The notes below the pieces were generated by a model. The model was not told where the DNA came from and searched no databases. It saw only the letters and a program-made list of their open reading frames with translations. A stretch of DNA of 64,000 nucleotides from Wenzhouxiangella sp. 15190 (GTDB lineage Bacteria > Pseudomonadota > Gammaproteobacteria > Xanthomonadales > Wenzhouxiangellaceae), in contig NZ_QVMV01000008.1 in the NCBI RefSeq assembly GCF_003417465.1, forward strand, positions 47,073 through 111,072. Direction: 5' to 3'. Position numbers and translations under genes: made by a program. Positions 44,468 to 56,192 of the stretch are shown piece after piece (the first letter of the stretch is position 1; each line of letters starts with the position of its first letter).

Positions 44468-47400
44468 ATGAGCCAGACTGCCGAATCCCTTTCGAGCACG
44501 CCCAGCACCGACTCCGACCTGCCGTTGCGAGTGGTCACGGCAGCCAGCCTGTTCGACGGACACGATGCCGCCATCAACCTGATGCGCCGCCTGATCCAGG
44601 CCGAGGGCTGCGAGGTCGTTCACCTGGGGCATAACCGCTCGGTCGCCGATATCGTGCGCGCGGCACTCTGCGAAGACGCCGACGCCGTCGCGGTGAGTTC
44701 CTACCAGGGCGGCCACATGGAATACTTCAAGTACATGGTCGACATGTTCGACGAACTCGGCGCCGGCCATATCAAGGTTTTCGGCGGTGGGGGCGGCACC
44801 ATCACGCTCGATGAGATTCGCGAGCTGGAGGACTACGGGGTCACCCGCATCTACCACCCCGAGCACGGGATGAAGATGGGGCTCAAGGACATGATCGCCG
44901 ACCTGGTGGAGCGGACCCGGCAGGCTCGCGCGTCGCGGACGTCGGAGGACGGAAGGCAGAAGTCGGAAAGTCGTGACGCCGACGTTGCCGAGAAGCTGTC
45001 GGCGATCGAGAACGGGACCGTTTCCGAGCATGAACTGGCGCAATTGCGCAAGTCGGCCGAATCGCCCAACGGCGTGCCCATCGTCGGTCTGACGGGTACC
45101 GGCGGGGCCGGCAAGTCCTCGGTTACCGACGAACTGCTCAATCGCTTTCTGCAGTATTTTCCCGACATGCGCATCGCCGTGCTGGCCGTCGACCCCACTC
45201 GTCGGCGAACGGGCGGGGCGCTGCTGGGGGACCGCATCCGCATGAATTCGCTTCGCTCCGAGCGGGTGTTCATGCGTTCGATGGCCACGCGCCGGCAGCA
45301 CCTGGCGACGTCCGAGGTCGTGGCCGACTCGCTGGCGCTGCTGCGTACCAGCGATTTCGACCTGGTCATTCTGGAGACGGCCGGGATCGGTCAGTCGGAC
45401 TCCGAGGTCGTCGACCTGGTGGATTTTCCGGCCTATGTCATGACCTCCGATTTCGGGGCGGCCAGTCAGCTCGAGAAGATCGACATGCTCGACTTCGCCG
45501 AGCTGGTGGTGCTCAACAAGTTCGACCGCCAGGGCTCGCAGGACGCGCTCAGGGATGTGCGCAAGCAGTGGAAGCGCAATCGCCTGGCGTTCGACCTGGC
45601 CGACGAGGACGTGCCGGTGTACCCGACGATTGCAAGCCAGTTCAATGATCCCGGGGTAACCTGGATGTTCGTGAACCTCTGCCGTCTCTTGCGGCAGAGC
45701 GGTGAAACAGAGGGCGAAGAAGGGAAGGCGGTATTCGGTACTGAAAGATGCGACTTCGAGCCCGAGGTGGAGCTGGCCGAGAAGGAGCCGAGGCCTTCCG
45801 TCTTGATTCCGGGCAAGCGGGTTCGTTACCTGGCCGAAATCGCCGAGCAGGGAAGGACGCTCAACGAAAAGATTCTGTCCTGGGCCGAGGAAGCGCGCAG
45901 GGCCCAGCACTATTACGAGGTGCTGGGAGAGTTGGGAGATTCGCATCGCCCGGAGCCCGTGTTGCTTTATCCGGATGGCGAGATTCGTGAATCGTTAATG
46001 GTAAATCGTAAATCGGCTGGCGACTCCGATGTAGATGAGGATTCACGATTCACGATTCACGATTTACGGAGTCGCTACAACGAGGCACTGAAATCGATCC
46101 CGGAAGATGGACGTGAACTACTGCGGCAATGGCCGGACCTGAAAGCCGCCGTCGAGGCCGAGGAATTCAGTTACCAAGTGCGCGGCAAGGAGATCACCGG
46201 TTCCAACTACCGCGAGTCGCTCTCCAGGCTGCAGATTCCCAAGATTGCCCCGCCCCAGACCTCCGACTGGGGCGAACAGCTCGTTTTCCTGATGAAGGAA
46301 CACCTGCCCGGGCATTATCCCTATACGGGCGGCGTCTATCCCTACCGGCGTGCCAACGAGGATCCGATCCGGATGTTCGCCGGCGAGGGCACGCCGGAGC
46401 GAACCAATCGTCGATTTCACTATGTCTCGGAGGGGCAGCCGGCCAAACGCCTGTCGACCGCCTTCGACTCGGTCACGCTCTACGGCGAGGACCCGGCCGA
46501 GCGGCCCGACATCTACGGCAAGGTGGGCAATTCGGGCGTGTCGATCGCTACCCTCGATGACATGAAGAAACTCTATTCGGGCTTCGACCTGGCCGACCCG
46601 GCCACCTCGGTATCGATGACCATCAACGGCCCGGCACCGATGATCATGGCGATGTTCATGAATACCGCCGTCGACCAGCAGGTCGAAAAGCATCTGAAGG
46701 AGACCGGTGAGTGGGACGCCGCGCAGAAAAAGCGCGCCGAACTGCTCGGCGACGACGCGCCGGAGTATACCGGTGAGTTGCCGAAGAGCAATGACGGCCT
46801 GGGGCTGGGTACGCTCGGCGTGACCGGCGACCAGCTCGTCGATACGGAGACCTACGAGAAGATCAAGGCCGAAACGCTCAAGGTCGTGCGTGGCACCGTC
46901 CAGGCCGACATCCTCAAGGAAGACCAGGCCCAGAACACCTGCATCTTCTCGACCGAGTTCGCCCTGCACATGATGGGCGACATCCAGCAGTACTTCATCG
47001 ACAAGGGCGTCAGGAACTTCTACTCGGTATCGATCTCGGGCTACCACATCGCCGAGGCCGGGGCGAACCCGATCAGCCAGCTCGCCTTCACGCTCTCGAA
47101 CGGCTTCACGATCGTCGAGTATTACCTGGCCCGCGGCATGGATATCAACGAATTCGCTCCGAACCTGTCGTTTTTCTTCTCCAACGGCATGGACCCCGAG
47201 TATTCGGTCATCGGCCGGGTGGCACGACGCATCTGGGCGCGCGCCATGCGCGAGCGCTACGGCGCCAACAAGCGCTCGCAGATGCTCAAGTACCACATCC
47301 AGACTTCTGGCCGCTCGCTGCACGCCCAGGAAATCCAGTTCAATGACATCCGGACCACCCTGCAGGCGCTCTACGCCATCTTCGACAACTGCAACAGCCT

Positions 47401-47992
47401 GCACACCAACGCCTACGACGAGGCGATCACCACGCCGACCGAGGAGTCGGTGCGGCGGGCGGTGGCCATCCAGATGATCATTAACAAGGAACTGGGGCTC
47501 AATTACAACGAGAACCCCTTCCAGGGCAGCTACATCATCGATCAGCTCACCGACCTGGTCGAGGATGCCGTCTACGCCGAGTTCGAGCGCCTCTCAGAGC
47601 GCGGCGGTGTGCTCGGGGCGATGGACACCATGTACCAGCGCGGCAAGATCCAGGAAGAGTCGCTCTACTACGAGCACAAGAAACACGACGGCTCATTGCC
47701 GCTGGTCGGTGTCAACACTTTCCTGCCGGCCGAGGGCGGTGAACAGGAAGGTGGCGAGATCGAGCTGGCACGCTCGACGACCGAAGAGAAGCAGCAGCAG
47801 GTGGGCAATGTCCAGGCCTTCAACCGGCGCAATGAAGCGCGCTCGCAAGAGGCGTTGCGTCAACTCCAGGCCGTTGCACGTGAGCGCGGCAACACGTTCG
47901 AGGCCTTGATGGAGGCGGTCAAGTGTTGTTCGCTGGGCCAGATTTCACATGCCCTGTACGCAGTCGGCGGCGAATACCGAAGGAACATGTAG
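44468..47992 (+). CDS. icmF: Fused isobutyryl-CoA mutase IcmF
   Basis: The 1174-residue protein interconverts isobutyryl-CoA and n-butyryl-CoA with adenosylcobalamin. Domains in order: B12-binding (1-150, cobalt ligand His32 in DGHD), the GTPase chaperone (about 190-430: P-loop [13 protein letters not shown]), a linker, and the mutase barrel (about 540-1174). Two substrate-specificity residues can be read: F637 in RMFAGEG and Q822 in DQAQNTC, which match isobutyryl-CoA mutases and differ from the Tyr/Arg of methylmalonyl-CoA mutase. The linker contains what looks like a repeat element read in frame (about 506-534). A second odd linker, residues 157-180 ([10 protein letters not shown]), may have a similar origin. 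The fused layout is normal for IcmF. Confidence 0.93.
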   Translation: MSQTAESLSSTPSTDSDLPLRVVTAASLFDGHDAAINLMRRLIQAEGCEVVHLGHNRSVADIVRAALCEDADAVAVSSYQGGHMEYFKYMVDMFDELGAGHIKVFGGGGGTITLDEIRELEDYGVTRIYHPEHGMKMGLKDMIADLVERTRQARASRTSEDGRQKSESRDADVAEKLSAIENGTVSEHELAQLRKSAESPNGVPIVGLTGTGGAGKSSVTDELLNRFLQYFPDMRIAVLAVDPTRRRTGGALLGDRIRMNSLRSERVFMRSMATRRQHLATSEVVADSLALLRTSDFDLVILETAGIGQSDSEVVDLVDFPAYVMTSDFGAASQLEKIDMLDFAELVVLNKFDRQGSQDALRDVRKQWKRNRLAFDLADEDVPVYPTIASQFNDPGVTWMFVNLCRLLRQSGETEGEEGKAVFGTERCDFEPEVELAEKEPRPSVLIPGKRVRYLAEIAEQGRTLNEKILSWAEEARRAQHYYEVLGELGDSHRPEPVLLYPDGEIRESLMVNRKSAGDSDVDEDSRFTIHDLRSRYNEALKSIPEDGRELLRQWPDLKAAVEAEEFSYQVRGKEITGSNYRESLSRLQIPKIAPPQTSDWGEQLVFLMKEHLPGHYPYTGGVYPYRRANEDPIRMFAGEGTPERTNRRFHYVSEGQPAKRLSTAFDSVTLYGEDPAERPDIYGKVGNSGVSIATLDDMKKLYSGFDLADPATSVSMTINGPAPMIMAMFMNTAVDQQVEKHLKETGEWDAAQKKRAELLGDDAPEYTGELPKSNDGLGLGTLGVTGDQLVDTETYEKIKAETLKVVRGTVQADILKEDQAQNTCIFSTEFALHMMGDIQQYFIDKGVRNFYSVSISGYHIAEAGANPISQLAFTLSNGFTIVEYYLARGMDINEFAPNLSFFFSNGMDPEYSVIGRVARRIWARAMRERYGANKRSQMLKYHIQTSGRSLHAQEIQFNDIRTTLQALYAIFDNCNSLHTNAYDEAITTPTEESVRRAVAIQMIINKELGLNYNENPFQGSYIIDQLTDLVEDAVYAEFERLSERGGVLGAMDTMYQRGKIQEESLYYEHKKHDGSLPLVGVNTFLPAEGGEQEGGEIELARSTTEEKQQQVGNVQAFNRRNEARSQEALRQLQAVARERGNTFEALMEAVKCCSLGQISHALYAVGGEYRRNM
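45984..46069. repeat. In-frame inverted repeat within icmF
   Basis: Left arm words gattcgtgaatcg...taaatcgtaaatcg (45984-46016) are mirrored by gattcacgattcacgattca... ending gatttacg (46041-46069). The reading frame continues across both arms and gives about 29 residues with no expected counterpart in the family. It is located between the GTPase and mutase domains. Confidence 0.72.
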
Positions 47993-48000
47993 ACGGGTCC

Positions 48001-48025
48001 GGCGCGGTCGAGAAGGGACCGCGCC
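48001..48025 (+). terminator. Hairpin downstream of icmF
   Basis: ggcgcggtc (48001-48009) and gaccgcgcc (48017-48025) form a perfect 9-bp GC-rich stem 8 nt after the stop codon. Only a weak T-run (ttgatt) follows, so efficiency is uncertain. Confidence 0.5.
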
Positions 48026-48103
48026 TTGATTCCCCCGGGGATTTCTGGTCAACTCCCCGGGTCAATCAGAGCCCAACCAGACCCATAAAAGAGGATTTCA
48101 TTG

Positions 48104-49702
<1,599 letters not shown>

Positions 49703-49719
49703 GTAATGGCGTCGGATTG

Positions 49720-49750
49720 AACGGATGCCGGTCCCCGGCCGGCATCCGTT
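49720..49750 (+). terminator. Perfect 12-bp stem-loop after the peptide transporter
   Basis: aacggatgccgg (49720-49731) pairs with ccggcatccgtt (49739-49750), with a 7-base loop. It lies 18 nt after the stop codon and just before the next gene. There is no T-tract, so it may be a Rho-independent-like stem or an mRNA-end stabiliser. Confidence 0.55.
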
Positions 49751-49765
49751 CGAAGTAGAGAGCTG

Positions 49766-50485
49766 ATGTCGAGCAGGAGCGAAACGTTGCGCTGGTTGTC
49801 ATTCCTCACGCCATTTTTGCTGTTGGTGTTGTTTGCCAGCACGAAAGTCGCCTCCCAAGGCCTCTATCAAGTGCTCGTGGCCGAGGACGGCCCGGTCGAG
49901 AATTTGCAGTTTCTCCTTTTCTTCGTCTCGGGAATACTGGCCGGTGTAACGGCCGTACGATTGGCGCGGGCCGGTCTTGCCGTCCACCGATGGCTCTACT
50001 GGTTACTGGCGATTGCGCTGGTGGTCGTGGCCATGGATGAGATCAGCTGGGGGCAGCGTCTGTTGGGCATCAAGACGCCGGAGAGTTTGCAAGCGGTCAA
50101 TCTGCAGGATGAGTTGACCATTCACAACCTGCGGCCGGTGATGATCTACCTGCATGTTGCCTACTTGCTGGTGGGCGCTTACGGGGCGTTTGCCTGGCTG
50201 CCGCGAATGTTGCTGGTCAAGACCCCTTGCAGTATCTGGCGATTCGTCATTCCCGAATGGTACGTGAGCAGCTGGTTCGGCTTTCTGTTCCTGGTCTATG
50301 GCCTGATCGAGCTGGCGCAGTGGGTGCAGCCGACCCTGTTCGGCCATCACCTGGTCATAGGTCATTTCATCACGTTTCGCGACCAGGAGCCCGCCGAACT
50401 GGCGCTTGCCGCCGGCATGTTCATTTTCGTGATGGTCAATCTTCGCCGCGCGAGCGATCTGTGCCGGCACCGGGAATCGGTGTAG
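49766..50485 (+). CDS. Uncharacterised membrane protein with DEISWGQR motif
   Basis: The 239-residue protein has about six hydrophobic segments. It contains the strongly patterned stretch AMDEISWGQRLLGIKTPESLQ followed by NLQDELTIHNL, which recurs in an unnamed family of bacterial membrane proteins. The Glu, Trp and His residues are polar within or near the membrane and could form an active site, but no reaction is known. It lies between the peptide transporter and the convergent dsb cluster. Confidence 0.65.
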   Translation: MSSRSETLRWLSFLTPFLLLVLFASTKVASQGLYQVLVAEDGPVENLQFLLFFVSGILAGVTAVRLARAGLAVHRWLYWLLAIALVVVAMDEISWGQRLLGIKTPESLQAVNLQDELTIHNLRPVMIYLHVAYLLVGAYGAFAWLPRMLLVKTPCSIWRFVIPEWYVSSWFGFLFLVYGLIELAQWVQPTLFGHHLVIGHFITFRDQEPAELALAAGMFIFVMVNLRRASDLCRHRESV

Positions 50486-50618
50486 AAGTATCCTCACGAT
50501 CAAGCAAGCTGCCAGACGAGTCCTGGTTTGATGCCCATCAAAGCGGTTGTCTCTAATGGGTGGATGCGCAGGTACAGGACTGGCTGTGTGCCACTGCAGG
50601 GGCTAAGGACAACCGGAA

Positions 50619-51407
50619 TCAATCGGGCCTTTCGCTTCCCATGATTGCTTCCAATTCATCCGGTCGGGGCGCGCCCTGTTTCGTCTGTACGTTGCCACTG
50701 TCGTCGAGGTAATAGGTGCTTGGTGTAGCGCCCAGACCCAGACTGCTCATCAACTGATTGTTGGCCCGCACCCGGGAGGTATTGTCGCCAACGAGCTGGT
50801 GATTGACATTGATGCCGCCATCACGATAACGATCCTGATTCTCGCTCAAGGCCGCACTCGGGCTTTCCGCACCCATGATCGTCGCCGCCTTTGGCAGGCT
50901 GTCCTCCTTCAGGATGCCCACCAGGATATGGCGCAGCTGAACCCGGCCAGACTCGATCCAGGGCTTTCCTGCCTGCCGGAAGCGATGGCAATACGGGCAG
51001 TTCGGGTCGGTGAAGGTGTAAACGACAACCGGGGCTTCGGGGTCGCCGTCAATGACCCAGTCGGCCTCTTCGAGTTGGCGCCAGGCTTGCTCGTTCTGCG
51101 GTCCCCGGACCAACTCCTGGAGCTTCGGCTCGGTCAGGTTTTGCCCTTCAGCGTCAAGCATGGATCCGACCACGACATGCTCCCGGTCGGGTGTCAGATA
51201 GAAGGCAACGGCTTGACCGTCCTTGTTGCCGACGTAGCCGGTGAGGTCACCTGGGGCATCGAATGTAGCGTTTATGGTGACACCGCGATCAATCAGGCTC
51301 TGTACGACGGATGGGTGGTTCTGGGCTATCGCCGAGGCGCTGAGGCCGACTCCCGCGAGGATCACGCCAGGCAGCAGGGATATGATCAGTATGTTGGCGA
51401 TTTTCAT
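50619..51407 (-). CDS. dsbG: DsbG-like periplasmic thiol:disulfide isomerase
   Basis: The 262-residue exported protein has a signal sequence and a C-terminal thioredoxin fold with the catalytic CPYC in FTDPNCPYCHRF, preceded by a dimerisation domain as in DsbG/DsbC. It should repair misoxidised or sulfenylated cysteines in the periplasm. It is the last gene of the dsbD-tlpA-dsbG operon (15-nt gap to the previous gene; SD ggaga). Confidence 0.9.
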   Translation of the reverse strand: MKIANILIISLLPGVILAGVGLSASAIAQNHPSVVQSLIDRGVTINATFDAPGDLTGYVGNKDGQAVAFYLTPDREHVVVGSMLDAEGQNLTEPKLQELVRGPQNEQAWRQLEEADWVIDGDPEAPVVVYTFTDPNCPYCHRFRQAGKPWIESGRVQLRHILVGILKEDSLPKAATIMGAESPSAALSENQDRYRDGGINVNHQLVGDNTSRVRANNQLMSSLGLGATPSTYYLDDSGNVQTKQGAPRPDELEAIMGSERPD

Positions 51408-51422
51408 GCAATTTTCTCCAGC

Positions 51423-52229
51423 TTAGTTGAATCGTTCGAGGTTATGGGTCAGGGAGGCGGCGGACAGTTCGCCCAGGTGGGTATTCACTTGCTTGCCCTG
51501 GCTGTTGTAGAAAAGTGTCGTCGGCAAGGCTCGGTTGCCGGTACTGCGCCCAATACTGGCGCCGGTGTCGGTCACCACGTTGCCCAGCGACAGGCCATGC
51601 CGGGCCAAAAATCTCTGAATCGTCTCTGGTTGTTCACCCTGATTGACGAAGACAAAGGTGATGTCCGGGTTCTCTTGCTGGGCTTTCTCCAGCACCGGCA
51701 TCTCGCGAACGCAGGGTGGGCACCAGCTTGCCCAGAGGTTCACGACCGTCGGTTTGCCGTCGGCAAGCTGCGGTAGCGTGGTCATGCGGGTGTCCAGCCG
51801 GGTCAGTGCGGTATCCGGAATTGTCGGAGCCGGGGGCTGGATAAGTCCGGTGAGCAGCGCTCCTGCGAACCAGGTCAGGAGCCCCGCGGCCGCTGCGCCG
51901 CTCAGCGCGCGCCGAATGGCAGGCTGGTGCCAGAGTTGCCACCCCAGCAGAACCAATGCACCGATGAGGCCGATAATTGGATCGAATCCACCGTCACGGA
52001 TATCGATGATGCCAATGAGGTCGCTTCGGTACTGTTCCCAATAGCTGAGCACAAACGCGGCGCGTGCCGACAGAATGCCCGCAAAGAGCACGAAGAACAC
52101 GGAGTCCGTCACCGATTCCTGCTTGTTTTGGCCCAGGACCGCGCCGACCAGCAGTGCGACGATGCCAGCCGCCAAAATCAGCGCCCGACTCATCGGAAGT
52201 GCGAGCGGTCCGATATCAAGGGTTGCCAT
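51423..52229 (-). CDS. TlpA-like thioredoxin with N-terminal membrane domain
   Basis: The 268-residue protein has about four N-terminal helices (1-130) that resemble the membrane part of Lgt-like proteins. A periplasmic thioredoxin domain (about 140-268) follows, with the active site CPPC in VNLWASWCPPCVREMP and a late cis-Pro (ALPTTL). The layout matches the dsbD-associated thiol reductases that sit between dsbG and dsbD in Pseudomonas. It is in one operon with dsbD, with an 11-nt gap. Confidence 0.85.
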   Translation of the reverse strand: MATLDIGPLALPMSRALILAAGIVALLVGAVLGQNKQESVTDSVFFVLFAGILSARAAFVLSYWEQYRSDLIGIIDIRDGGFDPIIGLIGALVLLGWQLWHQPAIRRALSGAAAAGLLTWFAGALLTGLIQPPAPTIPDTALTRLDTRMTTLPQLADGKPTVVNLWASWCPPCVREMPVLEKAQQENPDITFVFVNQGEQPETIQRFLARHGLSLGNVVTDTGASIGRSTGNRALPTTLFYNSQGKQVNTHLGELSAASLTHNLERFN

Positions 52230-52240
52230 TCAAATCTCCT

Positions 52241-54064
52241 TCAGGATTCTCGTGCCTGTATCAGACGATCGAGAAACACTTCCGCCGACACTTCGCCTGT
52301 AGTGCGCTGAGATCGTCGTTCCTGCCCATCCGGGCCGACGATCAGAATAGTGGGTGGACCGACCACATTCAGTTCGCGCATCAACTCCTGGTCGAGAGCA
52401 TCATTGGCAGTGACATCGGCACGCAACAGTTGCATGTCCGATAACGATGAAACCACGGTGGCGTCAGCAAAAACTTCCTGTTCAATGACTTTGCAGGATA
52501 CACACCAGTCGGCGTAGAACTCGACCAGGGTCCACTGACCTTGTTCGCCGGCCTCGGCGACTGCACGGTCCAGGTTGATCACCGACTTGAAGTCCTCGAA
52601 AACCGCATGCGGTTGTTCACTTGCGATGCCGGCGCGTGCAGTGGTCGAGAGTTCCTTCAGCGGCTGCAAGGGCCGGTCGCCACCGGCAGCCGCACCGATC
52701 AGCATCAATCCACCCCAGAACGTCATGACCGCGCTTGTGCCGGCCGTCAAAGTTCGAAGTGCCGGGGTTCGGGAGACGGAGCGTACGACCTGCCACAGCG
52801 AAAGACCGGCTGCAATGGTCAATCCGCCCCAGAGTGCCAGCACCAGGGTGTCGTCCAGAATGCGTTCAAGGAAGTAGATCGTGGTGCCGAGCAGGATGAA
52901 TCCGAAAACCGCCTTTACGCCATTCATCCAGGCTCCGGGCCTTGGCAGGAAGCCGGCTCCGAACGTGGCCAGGGCGATCAGCGGTGCTCCCATGCCCAGG
53001 CCCAGCGCCAGCAATGCAAGCCCGCCCAGCGTGGTATTCCCCGTATCGGCGATGTAGATCAGGGCACCGGCCAGCGGAGCGGTCATGCAGGGGCTGGCCA
53101 ACAGCGCCGCGACAACGCCCATGGCGCTGGCGCTGGCCAGGCTGCCGCCCTGCTGCCGCTGGCTGACCCGGCTCAGCCGGTCCCGCACAAAGGCCGGCAA
53201 CTGCAATTGGTGCAGCCCGAACATTGACAGTGCCAGCAGTACGAAGATCGACGCGATGGCGATAATGAAGAACGGGGCCTGCAACACAGCCTGCAGGTTG
53301 GAGCCAGCCAGCGCGGCACCGACGCCGAGCAGGGCGTAGGTCACTGCCATGCTGATCACGTATACGCTGGACAATGCGAAGGCCCGGCCGGGACTGGCCT
53401 CGTTGCCGACGATCACTGTCGACAGGATCGGAATCATCGGCAGTACGCAAGGAGTGAAGACCAGCAAAAGCCCGAGGCCGAAGAAGATCGCCAGATTCCA
53501 GGACAGACCGTCTTCATCCAGTTGCCGGGTGAGTGACTGATCCGCGGCGACTTTCGTATCCGAAGACGAGCTGGTGGCTGTTCTCGTATGGGTGGTCGGA
53601 GGGGTTGAGTCAGGATTGCCGGTGCCGGCCGGGCTTGCGTTGAATGCCTCAGTAGCCGATTCGGGGGGATAGCAAAGACCTGCTTCGGCGCAACCCTGCC
53701 AGGTGAGTTTCAGGCTACTTGCGGTTCCACTGTCGATCAGGATCTCGGCGTTGTTGTAAAACACTTCCGACTCGCCGAAGAATTCGTCGTGAATGACGGT
53801 GCCGACGGGAAACTGGACATCGCCCAACTTTCCGTCTGCGCCTTCGATGCTCATGCGTTTGCGGTACAGGTAATAGTCGGGCGCAATGTCCCAGGCCAGA
53901 GTCAGCGTTCCGTCGCCGTTGTCCCGAAGTTCGTACTGGAATGCCTGTTGAGCCTGCAGGAAGTCGTCATTGCCGATTAATGCAGACTGGCTCTTGGCCA
54001 TTCCGCTGCTTGCGAATGCCATGAGACCGGATAAGATCAAAATCCAGAGTCGGAAAGTCGGCAC
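52241..54064 (-). CDS. dsbD: Thiol:disulfide interchange protein DsbD
   Basis: The 607-residue protein has the three-part DsbD layout: an N-terminal periplasmic domain (about 25-140, with the CAEAGLCYPP cysteine pair), eight membrane helices (about 190-440, with PCVLPMIPILS and PCMTAPLAG holding the membrane Cys pair), and a C-terminal thioredoxin domain (about 490-607, VEFYADWCVSCKVIE). It passes electrons from cytosolic thioredoxin to periplasmic partners such as DsbG and TlpA. The start is GTG (54064), with AGGAG 6 nt upstream. It is divergent from the response regulator gene. Confidence 0.93.
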   Translation of the reverse strand: MPTFRLWILILSGLMAFASSGMAKSQSALIGNDDFLQAQQAFQYELRDNGDGTLTLAWDIAPDYYLYRKRMSIEGADGKLGDVQFPVGTVIHDEFFGESEVFYNNAEILIDSGTASSLKLTWQGCAEAGLCYPPESATEAFNASPAGTGNPDSTPPTTHTRTATSSSSDTKVAADQSLTRQLDEDGLSWNLAIFFGLGLLLVFTPCVLPMIPILSTVIVGNEASPGRAFALSSVYVISMAVTYALLGVGAALAGSNLQAVLQAPFFIIAIASIFVLLALSMFGLHQLQLPAFVRDRLSRVSQRQQGGSLASASAMGVVAALLASPCMTAPLAGALIYIADTGNTTLGGLALLALGLGMGAPLIALATFGAGFLPRPGAWMNGVKAVFGFILLGTTIYFLERILDDTLVLALWGGLTIAAGLSLWQVVRSVSRTPALRTLTAGTSAVMTFWGGLMLIGAAAGGDRPLQPLKELSTTARAGIASEQPHAVFEDFKSVINLDRAVAEAGEQGQWTLVEFYADWCVSCKVIEQEVFADATVVSSLSDMQLLRADVTANDALDQELMRELNVVGPPTILIVGPDGQERRSQRTTGEVSAEVFLDRLIQARES

Positions 54065-54183
54065 GTGTTGCTCCTGAGGGTTCCTGGGATGTTTCGTCTG
54101 TTTCTGATGTTGTAGTCTGGAGCGGCTGGATTAAGTCAGCATTAACGCGGTGTGGTAGAGCGCAACGCAGGAGTTCGAGCGTT

Positions 54184-54870
54184 ATGCATGTCCTGGTGAT
54201 TGAAGACGATGATCTCGTAGCCTCCGGGCTGGAGGCCGGGTTGGCGCTGAACCACTGCACCGTCGACCGCGTGCGTACCGCGCGCGAGGCCAGGGCAGCC
54301 ATGGACCAGTTCGGTTGCGATGTGGTCGTTCTCGACCTCGGTCTGCCGGATGGTGACGGCATGGTGCTACTTTCAGAGTGGCGGCAACGGAATGTGGCCA
54401 CTCCTATCCTGATTCTGACAGCCCGCGATGCGGTCGAGGACCGGGTCAAGGGGCTCGAGGCGGGAGCGGATGACTATATGCTCAAGCCCTTCGACCTGGA
54501 CGAATTGACGGCGCGGCTGCATGCCCTGGTGCGTCGTGCCGCCGGGCGAACGGTATCGGAAATGAGGCATGGCGAACTGTGCGTTCAGCCGCGTTCGGGA
54601 AAGGTGACGCTCCATGGTGAGCGGGTGCACCTGTCGCGCCGGGAGCTCGCCTTGCTGGAGAAACTGATGAACGCCCGTGGAGCGGTCTTGTCGGAAGAGC
54701 AGCTCAAGGATGGTCTCTATGGCATGGATGCCAGCGTCGAGAGCAACGCCATGAATGTGCACATTTACCACCTGCGCCGTAAACTCTACCGAAACGTCGT
54801 GATTACCGAACGAGGCCTTGGCTACCGTCTCGGCCCGCCGCCGGTTGATCCGGATGAGGACGGGTCTTGA
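54184..54870 (+). CDS. OmpR-family response regulator
   Basis: The 228-residue protein has a receiver domain (1-115; acidic pocket IEDDD, phosphoacceptor Asp in VVLDLGLPDGDG, Lys in LKPFD) and a C-terminal winged-helix DNA-binding domain with GLGYRLG. It is divergent from dsbD, with which it shares a 119-nt intergenic region, so it probably controls the dsb operon. It overlaps the sensor kinase gene by 4 nt. Confidence 0.92.
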   Translation: MHVLVIEDDDLVASGLEAGLALNHCTVDRVRTAREARAAMDQFGCDVVVLDLGLPDGDGMVLLSEWRQRNVATPILILTARDAVEDRVKGLEAGADDYMLKPFDLDELTARLHALVRRAAGRTVSEMRHGELCVQPRSGKVTLHGERVHLSRRELALLEKLMNARGAVLSEEQLKDGLYGMDASVESNAMNVHIYHLRRKLYRNVVITERGLGYRLGPPPVDPDEDGS

Positions 54871-56162
54871 GTCTCCAACGCCGCCTTTTGTGGTCGCTGG
54901 GCAGTGCTTTTCTGTTGCTCTGGCTCTCGGTTGCGGCACTGATGTATTTCCACCTTGATCGGCAGGTATCACGAACCCTGGATAAGCGACTGGCGGCTTC
55001 GGCCACCATGGTCGCTGGTCTCATCGCGGGGCAGCCGGAAATGCTGGTGTCTTCGCGCACCAGCCCGTTGCTGGTTTCGCCGGAAGCCGAAGGGGTCGCC
55101 TGCCAGATCCGGGGTGCCAGCGGGGAAGTGTTGCTGCAGACGAGTGGCGTGGAGGGTGCGGTTCTCAACGATGCCCGTCCGGGATTCAGCACTCGGGAGA
55201 TCGGTGATCAACAGTGGCGGCTTTATACCCTGGAGCAGAGCGGCACTTTGATAACTACTGCAGACCGCATGTCCGAGCGCGCAGTGCTGGCTAACGGCAT
55301 CATTCTGGTCATGGTGGTTCCTTTTGCGCTGGCCTTGGTGGGCGGATTAGTCGTGCTCTGGTGGGGGATTCGCAGCGGTCTCAAGCCACTAGAGGTCCTG
55401 CGTGACCAACTGCGTCGCCGTACCCCGGAAAACCTGGACCCGGTCAAGGTCAACCGGGCACCGTCGGAACTTGTTCCCGTCGTTGAAACGCTCAACAAGT
55501 TATTCAATCGCGTCGCCAGTACCCTGGCCTGGGAACAGCGTTTCGCGAACAGCGCCGCTCATGAGTTCCGTACGCCCCTGACCGGCATCAAGACTCATCT
55601 GCATGTGGCCGGCCGGGTATCGGGCGAACGCCAGCAGCAGGCGTTGGCCAATGCGGAGAAAGGTGTCGCACAGCTGCAGTCGGTCACGGAACAACTGCTC
55701 TTGCTGTCTCGGATGAATCGCAAGAGCGAAGTTGCGAGTGAAGGATGCTTGGTTGCTCAGGCCATCGAAGATGCCCTGGAGGACCTGCCCGCACGCGAGC
55801 GTGTACGGGTGGAGAATCGATGCAAGGAAGGCCGGGTGGCAGTGCCGCGGGCGCTGGTGGTCGTGGTGTTGCGCAACCTCCTGGACAATGCCCTGAAATA
55901 CTCGATCGGCACATGTGATCTTCTGTTGGACTGTTCGGCCTTCGAGGTTACAGCCGGCGGGTCGCAGTTGCGCGTGACCGTTCGAGACCGTGGAGTCCCG
56001 GACAGTTCCGATTCGGGGTGCCGCAGCCCGGAAAGCCATGGGTTGGGGTTGGCGATTGTCCACATGGTCGTGAACCAGTACGGCGGCGCACTGGTTTCCG
56101 AGCGCAATGAGGCTGGTGGAATGAGTTGGCAGCTTACCTTCCCCCTTTCATTCAATGATTGA
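54867..56162 (+). CDS. Sensor histidine kinase
   Basis: The 431-residue kinase has two membrane helices (about 8-28 and 150-172) around a short periplasmic domain. The phosphoacceptor His is in ANSAAHEFRTPLTG (H box), the N box is LLDNALKY, and the G box is SHGLGLAIV. The start is TTG overlapping the regulator stop (TTGA at 54867-54870), with GAGGA 6 nt upstream. The pair is the expected partner of the divergent dsb operon. The sensed signal is unknown. Confidence 0.9.
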   Translation: MSLQRRLLWSLGSAFLLLWLSVAALMYFHLDRQVSRTLDKRLAASATMVAGLIAGQPEMLVSSRTSPLLVSPEAEGVACQIRGASGEVLLQTSGVEGAVLNDARPGFSTREIGDQQWRLYTLEQSGTLITTADRMSERAVLANGIILVMVVPFALALVGGLVVLWWGIRSGLKPLEVLRDQLRRRTPENLDPVKVNRAPSELVPVVETLNKLFNRVASTLAWEQRFANSAAHEFRTPLTGIKTHLHVAGRVSGERQQQALANAEKGVAQLQSVTEQLLLLSRMNRKSEVASEGCLVAQAIEDALEDLPARERVRVENRCKEGRVAVPRALVVVVLRNLLDNALKYSIGTCDLLLDCSAFEVTAGGSQLRVTVRDRGVPDSSDSGCRSPESHGLGLAIVHMVVNQYGGALVSERNEAGGMSWQLTFPLSFND

Positions 56163-56165
56163 CTT

Positions 56166-56192
56166 GGCGGGAACCCGAGCTACATTCCCGCC
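56166..56192 (+). terminator. Stem-loop after the sensor kinase
   Basis: ggcgggaa (56166-56173) and ttcccgcc (56185-56192) form a perfect 8-bp stem 3 nt after the stop codon, followed by gggctaat. The T-run is poor. Confidence 0.5.

Noticed and set aside
44429..45946. Minus-strand frame of 505 codons
   Set aside because: It is antisense to icmF, whose reading frame is fully supported by motifs.
46321..46380. Unusual Tyr in the IcmF substrate site (GGVYPYRR)
   Set aside because: The specificity position is the Phe in RMFAGEG, which is present; the Tyr lies at the other conserved site.
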